Assembly: GCA_014237605.1 (NCBI GenBank)
Contig: JAAZZR010000009.1
Span: 1-32,052 of the forward strand
Direction: 5' to 3'
Length of the DNA: 32,052 nucleotides
Source of the DNA: Nitrosomonadaceae bacterium
GTDB taxonomy: Bacteria; Pseudomonadota; Gammaproteobacteria; Burkholderiales; Nitrosomonadaceae
Shown: positions 31,961 through 32,052 of the stretch, in pieces
Numbering within the stretch: the first letter of the stretch is position 1
Layout of the letters: each line of letters begins with the position of its first letter
The notes under the pieces: generated by a model
What the model was told of the DNA's origin: nothing
Databases searched by the model: none
What the model saw: only the letters and a program-made list of their open reading frames with translations
Position numbers and translations under genes: made by a program

Positions 31961-32052
31961 ATAACCCTGGGACGTAGGACTTCCTAATGTAATTTGTGAT
32001 CTTTTGCTTTAAAAAAATGTAAATTAATTTATTTGTAAATAGGTTTTTAATA

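Overview
The window is mostly densely packed, AT-rich bacterial core genome. Gene content and order look betaproteobacterial, possibly Nitrosomonas-like; that is inference, as no search was run. Recognisable blocks, left to right: gcvT (truncated by the window edge) with a glycine-riboswitch-like leader; a CPA2/Kef-type antiporter; gshA-gshB; a PTS cassette (EIIA-Man type, HPr, EI); metX-metW; an AmpG-like MFS protein and xth; pyrE; a DUF393 protein; purA-hisZ-DUF2065-hflC-hflK-hflX-hfq; rppH; proS; leuA-pssA-psd; ilvC-ilvH-ilvB; rpsO-pnp. I found no CRISPR array, tRNA, rRNA or recognisable transposase, and no clear novel multi-gene system. Two observations matter most. (1) A 28-codon leucine-rich ORF (8 Leu, 7 of them in the last 13 residues) lies between pssA and leuA. 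It is followed by a perfect 10-bp hairpin with a competing upstream pairing, which looks like a leucine attenuator for leuA. (2) The pnp ORF reads as PNPase for about 264 residues, then switches abruptly at about 31891-31895 to unrelated AT-rich sequence with (AAAT)n repeats. This suggests an insertion, rearrangement or assembly junction. Several perfect palindromes or hairpins in intergenic regions and two possible short ORFs or gene remnants are also listed.
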